Shown in pieces: positions 7,431-10,021 of a stretch of DNA of 10,021 nucleotides; position 1 is the first letter of the stretch; every line of letters begins with the position of its first letter. Made by a program: the position numbers and the translations under genes. The notes under the pieces were generated by a model. It worked only from the letters and a program-made list of their open reading frames with translations. It ran no database searches and was not told the DNA's origin. Origin of the DNA: Deltaproteobacteria bacterium UBA6930 (GTDB taxonomy: Bacteria > Myxococcota_A > UBA9160 > UBA6930); contig DKAI01000143.1 in assembly GCA_002450755.1 (NCBI GenBank), positions 1 to 10,021 of the forward strand, in the 5' to 3' direction.

Positions 7431-7595
7431 TTATTTTCGACGCGAACACGTTCGTCTCTCTGCTTCGGTGCACGGACAACTTCCCGATATTCCACCACAG
7501 GAACCTTTTAGACTACGTCCACTTACCAGAACGCCAACCGACATGGCAAGGACCACCGAGCCGAAAACAAGAGCTGTCCCAATAAGAATCTCCAT
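7431..7595 (-). CDS. nqrM: NqrM, Na+-NQR maturation factor (DUF539)
   Basis: A 54-codon gene directly after apbE. The protein has one N-terminal membrane segment (about residues 3-25) and a basic, cysteine-rich tail. GRSLKGSCGGI (26-36) is the NqrM hallmark. Four cysteines are present (33, 40, 42, 50), the number expected for the family, and Cys33 has the number of the cysteine I recall as most important in Vibrio harveyi NqrM, which supports this ATG. AAGGAAGG lies upstream and overlaps the apbE stop. NqrM is a small inner-membrane protein needed to assemble Na+-NQR, probably delivering iron to the Cys4 site between NqrD and NqrE. The order nqrF-apbE-nqrM is the usual one in Vibrio-like operons. 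The protein is shorter than the usual 70-80 residues: the stretch between SCGG and the C-x-C pair is compressed and the tail is brief. The gene is easily missed because of its size. Confidence 0.9.
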   Translation of the reverse strand: MEILIGTALVFGSVVLAMSVGVLVSGRSLKGSCGGISGSCPCTEAERRTCSRRK

Positions 7596-7605
7596 CGATC
7601 GAATG

Positions 7606-7613
7606 CCTTCCTT
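7606..7613 (-). promoter_or_regulatory. Ribosome binding site of nqrM
   Basis: AAGGAAGG on the minus strand, with GGAAGG 10 bases before the nqrM ATG. Its first bases overlap the apbE stop codon. It favours ATG 7595 as the start and suggests strong translation coupled to apbE. Confidence 0.65.
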
Positions 7614-8713
7614 TAGTTTCTATGCCCCTGGAATTGTATGGCAAATTCAGGTGTAAATCTCACCTCGATCCCGTTGTCAGTCTCAGACCCTGAAATTGGG
7701 CGCCGAGAGATGAAATACGCCGATAGCTTTTCTTTACGGGCTAAATTATAGCCTGCATCTGGTCCTAGTACATTTAGGGCAGTCGCCCACGCATCAGCCC
7801 AAACGGCCATCTCGTGAATAACTGTCACTGAAGCTAGAGAATGTTTGACCGGACGGCCTGTCATGGGGTCTATCGTGTGTGAGTAACGCTCTCCCTCTCT
7901 TTCAACGTAATTGCGATAATCGCCTGAAGTAGCCATGGCTCGGTTATTTAAATCAAGGACGCGATGAACTTTTCTTCGAGTGAATCCATCCTCTTCGAAA
8001 ATTGGCGCTTCAATAGCAACCCTCCAAACCTGTCCGTTCAAGTGTGTTCCGGAAGCCTTAAGTTCCCCACCAATTTCCACTAGAAAATTCTCAAAGCCCA
8101 GGTCGCGTAAACCCCTTGCAACCTCATCAACCGCAAAGCCTTTCGCAATAGCTGACAGGTCACATTTAACTCCGGGAATCGATTTCGAGACGGCCGGACC
8201 GTTCGGGAAAAGTTTGAGCTTCTCAAAGCCTATTCTGGACTGAAATCCTTTTATATTGCTAGGACCGGAAAACTCTTGAGCACCGCCTGGCCCAAAGCCC
8301 CACTCTTCTACTAAAGGCGCCACAGTAATATCGAGCGCACCCTTGGAACTTCTAGCAACTGATTGTGCAACTTCAAAAACCGCAAAGGTCTCCGAGCTAA
8401 GGGCGAAGGGAATCACTCCATTGTAACGGTTAAACTTGGACAGTTCGGAATCTTCCCGCCAAGTTGACATAAGACTATCGACCTTACTAAGTGAATATTT
8501 GAGAGTTTTAGAAATTTTTTCCTGCTCTGATTTCGGAAGAGCTCCCGTCGCAATCTTCACTGACCATGTTGTACCCATCGAGTTTCCTTGAAACTCAATT
8601 ACTGAATACTCAGGATCACGACCATATCGGTAGGCCGTCAAAGCTACGCAAAGAAGGAGAACACACCCCAGGAAGAGACGTACACTCAATGGCAGGGGAT
8701 TTACAAGGGGCAC
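7613..8713 (-). CDS. apbE: FAD:protein FMN transferase ApbE
   Basis: A 366-residue ApbE flavinyltransferase. It transfers FMN from FAD to a Thr or Ser of target proteins on the periplasmic side of the membrane; here the targets would be NqrB and NqrC. Motifs in order are MGTTWSVKI (46-54), DITVAPLVEEWGFGP (128-142), CDLSAIAKGFAVDEVA (184-199), LVEIGGEL (211-218), ATSGDYRNY (261-269), SHTIDPMTGRPV (278-289) and WADAWATALNVLGP (305-318). Together they cover the family's flavin- and magnesium-binding elements. Residues 9-27 form a hydrophobic segment. The two cysteines in it (17, 22) do not sit in a good lipobox, so a membrane anchor is likelier than the lipoprotein form known from E. coli. The GTG start lies 3 bases after the nqrF stop with only a weak ribosome site, implying translational coupling. 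nqrM follows after 17 bases. All key motifs are intact. Confidence 0.96.
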   Translation of the reverse strand: MPLVNPLPLSVRLFLGCVLLLCVALTAYRYGRDPEYSVIEFQGNSMGTTWSVKIATGALPKSEQEKISKTLKYSLSKVDSLMSTWREDSELSKFNRYNGVIPFALSSETFAVFEVAQSVARSSKGALDITVAPLVEEWGFGPGGAQEFSGPSNIKGFQSRIGFEKLKLFPNGPAVSKSIPGVKCDLSAIAKGFAVDEVARGLRDLGFENFLVEIGGELKASGTHLNGQVWRVAIEAPIFEEDGFTRRKVHRVLDLNNRAMATSGDYRNYVEREGERYSHTIDPMTGRPVKHSLASVTVIHEMAVWADAWATALNVLGPDAGYNLARKEKLSAYFISRRPISGSETDNGIEVRFTPEFAIQFQGHRN

Positions 8714-8716
8714 CGA

Positions 8717-9940
8717 CTATCCGAAGTCGTCGAATGCGATGTTCTCTGGTTCTACTCCCAGTTGATCCAACATACTCTGCACAGCCTCATTCATCATCGG
8801 AGGACCACATAGATAATACTCGCAGTCTTCTGGTGAATCGTGATCTTTGAGGTAGTTGTCGAGAAGAACTTGGTGAATAAACCCAGTGTACCCATCCCAA
8901 TTGTCTTCCTCTAAGGGTTCCGACAAAGCCAGGTGCCAGTCGAAATTATCGTTTTCAGATTGAATGGTATCGAAATCTTCTACGTAAAAAGCCTCTCGTA
9001 GACTTCTGGCCCCATACCAAAAACTTACTTTGCGATCTGTACGCACGCGACGGAATTGATCGAAAATATGAGAACGCATGGGAGCCATTCCAGCGCCTCC
9101 ACCAACGAAGATCATCTCCTTATCAGTATCTTTCGCAAAGAATTCACCGTAAGGACCGGAAATAGTGACGTCATCACCGGGTTTGAGGTTGAAGATATAC
9201 GAGGACATGATTCCGGGTGGCACATCCGGTTGGCTAGGTGGAGGAGAAGCCACTCGAACATTGAGCATGATGATGCCTTTCTCCTCTGGATAATTCGCCA
9301 TCGAAAAGGCTCTTTCTTCAACCTCTTCAACTTTCGAGACATATCTCCAAAGATCAAATTGATCCCAATCAGCCTTGTATTCTTCTTCAATATCGAAAGT
9401 TTTATAGGAAAGTTCATGCGGCTGACATTCGATTTGTATGTAGCCTCCGGCCCGAAAAGGAACCTCCTCACCCGGAGGAAGCTCGAGGATTAGTTCCTTT
9501 ATAAAGGTCGCAACATTATGGTTACTACGTACTTTGCACCGCCACTTCTTCACGTCGAGTACTTCGGGAGGCACTTGAATTTTCATATCCTGCTTAACTT
9601 TCACTTGGCAAGAAAGTCGAACACCTTCGCGAGCCTCTCCTCGACTAACGTGAGAAAGTTCAGTTGGAAGAATCGAACCGCCACCATCTTTAACGGTCAG
9701 GGTGCATACACCGCAGCTACCCTTGCCACCACATGCAGAAGGGACAAAGATTTGGTTGGCAGCCAACGTCCCTAATAAAGTGCTACCACTCTGGGTTTTT
9801 AATGTCTTCTCGGAATCACCATTTATCTCGATGGAAACTTCACCGCTGGGAACAAGTTTGTTTCTAGCGGCCATCAAGATGAGAACCAAAGCGAGAATTA
9901 CCACGACGAATCCTAGGACGCCAAAAATGATTGTGATCAC
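8717..9940 (-). CDS. nqrF: Na+-translocating NADH:quinone oxidoreductase subunit F
   Basis: A 407-residue NqrF, the subunit that oxidises NADH and passes electrons through FAD and a 2Fe-2S cluster into the sodium-pumping complex. An N-terminal membrane helix (about 2-24) is followed by a plant-type ferredoxin domain with Cys70, Cys76, Cys79 and Cys111, the same numbering as in Vibrio. The ferredoxin-reductase-like part has RAGGYIQIE (163-171), RAFSMANYPEE (210-220, FAD), PPGIMSSY with Ser246, ISGPYGEFF (260-268), the nucleotide loop FVGGGAGMAPMRSHIFDQ (278-295), CGPPMMN (378-384) and the C-terminal FDDFG. Length and sequence match the Vibrio protein almost throughout. The GTG start is supported because the MITIIFG beginning aligns with Vibrio MSTIIFG. 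The gene lies 18 bases after nqrE and 3 before apbE. Residue 212, which I recall as a flavin-contacting Tyr in Vibrio cholerae, is Phe here, a conservative change. Confidence 0.98.
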   Translation of the reverse strand: MITIIFGVLGFVVVILALVLILMAARNKLVPSGEVSIEINGDSEKTLKTQSGSTLLGTLAANQIFVPSACGGKGSCGVCTLTVKDGGGSILPTELSHVSRGEAREGVRLSCQVKVKQDMKIQVPPEVLDVKKWRCKVRSNHNVATFIKELILELPPGEEVPFRAGGYIQIECQPHELSYKTFDIEEEYKADWDQFDLWRYVSKVEEVEERAFSMANYPEEKGIIMLNVRVASPPPSQPDVPPGIMSSYIFNLKPGDDVTISGPYGEFFAKDTDKEMIFVGGGAGMAPMRSHIFDQFRRVRTDRKVSFWYGARSLREAFYVEDFDTIQSENDNFDWHLALSEPLEEDNWDGYTGFIHQVLLDNYLKDHDSPEDCEYYLCGPPMMNEAVQSMLDQLGVEPENIAFDDFG

Positions 9941-9944
9941 AGAA

Positions 9945-9950
9945 CCTCCC
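9945..9950 (-). promoter_or_regulatory. Ribosome binding site of nqrF
   Basis: GGGAGG on the minus strand, only 4 bases before the GTG start, a shorter gap than usual. It is the best ribosome site near the start, and the protein alignment independently supports that GTG. Confidence 0.6.
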
Positions 9951-9958
9951 TTCGTCCG

Positions 9959-10021
9959 TTAAAGTTGAATTCCCGAAAAAGCCATAAAGCCAACCGACAT
10001 CAATCCAACTACCAGAAACGT
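9959..10021 (-). CDS. nqrE: Na+-NQR subunit E, C-terminal end (partial)
   Basis: Twenty codons and a TAA stop read in from the right edge, giving a hydrophobic end that includes GLMSVGFMAFSGIQL. This fits the last membrane helix of NqrE, an integral membrane subunit that with NqrD holds the iron centre of the complex. Identification rests on this short tail and on its place 18 bases before nqrF, where nqrE lies in known nqrABCDEF operons. The rest of the gene and nqrA-D are expected beyond the window. Confidence 0.88.
   Translation of the reverse strand, partial: TFLVVGLMSVGFMAFSGIQL

Noticed and set aside
7468..7656. 62-codon plus-strand frame across the nqrM/apbE junction
   Set aside because: It is the reverse of nqrM and the apbE end; the minus-strand reading has the clear NqrM signature and the expected operon position.
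9056..9493. 145-codon open frame on the plus strand opposite nqrF
   Set aside because: It is antisense to a highly conserved nqrF, its product shows no recognisable domain, and no ribosome site stands out.

Overview
The window comes from a bacterium with moderate to low GC. It holds two gene blocks that converge tail to tail. The right block is the 3' end of a Na+-translocating NADH:quinone oxidoreductase (Na+-NQR) operon: nqrE end, nqrF, apbE and a short nqrM. The NqrF and NqrM sequences read closely like the Vibrio proteins. This set, with a quinoprotein dehydrogenase and a hydantoinase/oxoprolinase cluster, suggests a Gram-negative, probably marine or aquatic gammaproteobacterium or another Pseudomonadota. 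That assignment is inference; no rRNA or taxonomic marker is present.

Left block, plus strand, 1-4765: three genes joined by 4-base stop/start overlaps. They are a HyuA-type ATP-binding subunit (5' end outside the window), a short divergent HyuB-like protein, and a full-length HyuB-type subunit. HyuA and HyuB proteins form ATP-dependent enzymes such as N-methylhydantoinase, 5-oxoprolinase, caprolactamase, and acetone or acetophenone carboxylase. The full-length HyuB keeps the His/Asp/His metal-site pattern of the family. The short one has lost both histidines and the C-terminal third, so it looks like a non-catalytic partner subunit. The substrate cannot be read from the sequence.

Centre, minus strand, 4771-7329: a TauE/SafE-type membrane transporter gene is followed 21 bases later by an exported PQQ-type beta-propeller dehydrogenase. 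The latter has the overall family pattern, but by eye it lacks three hallmark features of methanol/ethanol-type enzymes: the vicinal cysteine pair, the metal-binding Glu and the catalytic Asp.

Right block, minus strand, 7431-10021: nqrE (last 20 codons), nqrF, apbE and nqrM are tightly spaced. NqrF takes electrons from NADH. ApbE attaches FMN to NqrB and NqrC. NqrM helps build the iron centre between NqrD and NqrE. The complex core and both of its dedicated maturation factors are therefore produced together. The 101 bases between nqrM and the transporter gene hold no convincing terminator or promoter, so read-through into the transporter and dehydrogenase genes is possible. No tRNA, rRNA, mobile element, CRISPR array or large repeat was seen, and no gene-free stretch exceeds about 100 bases.
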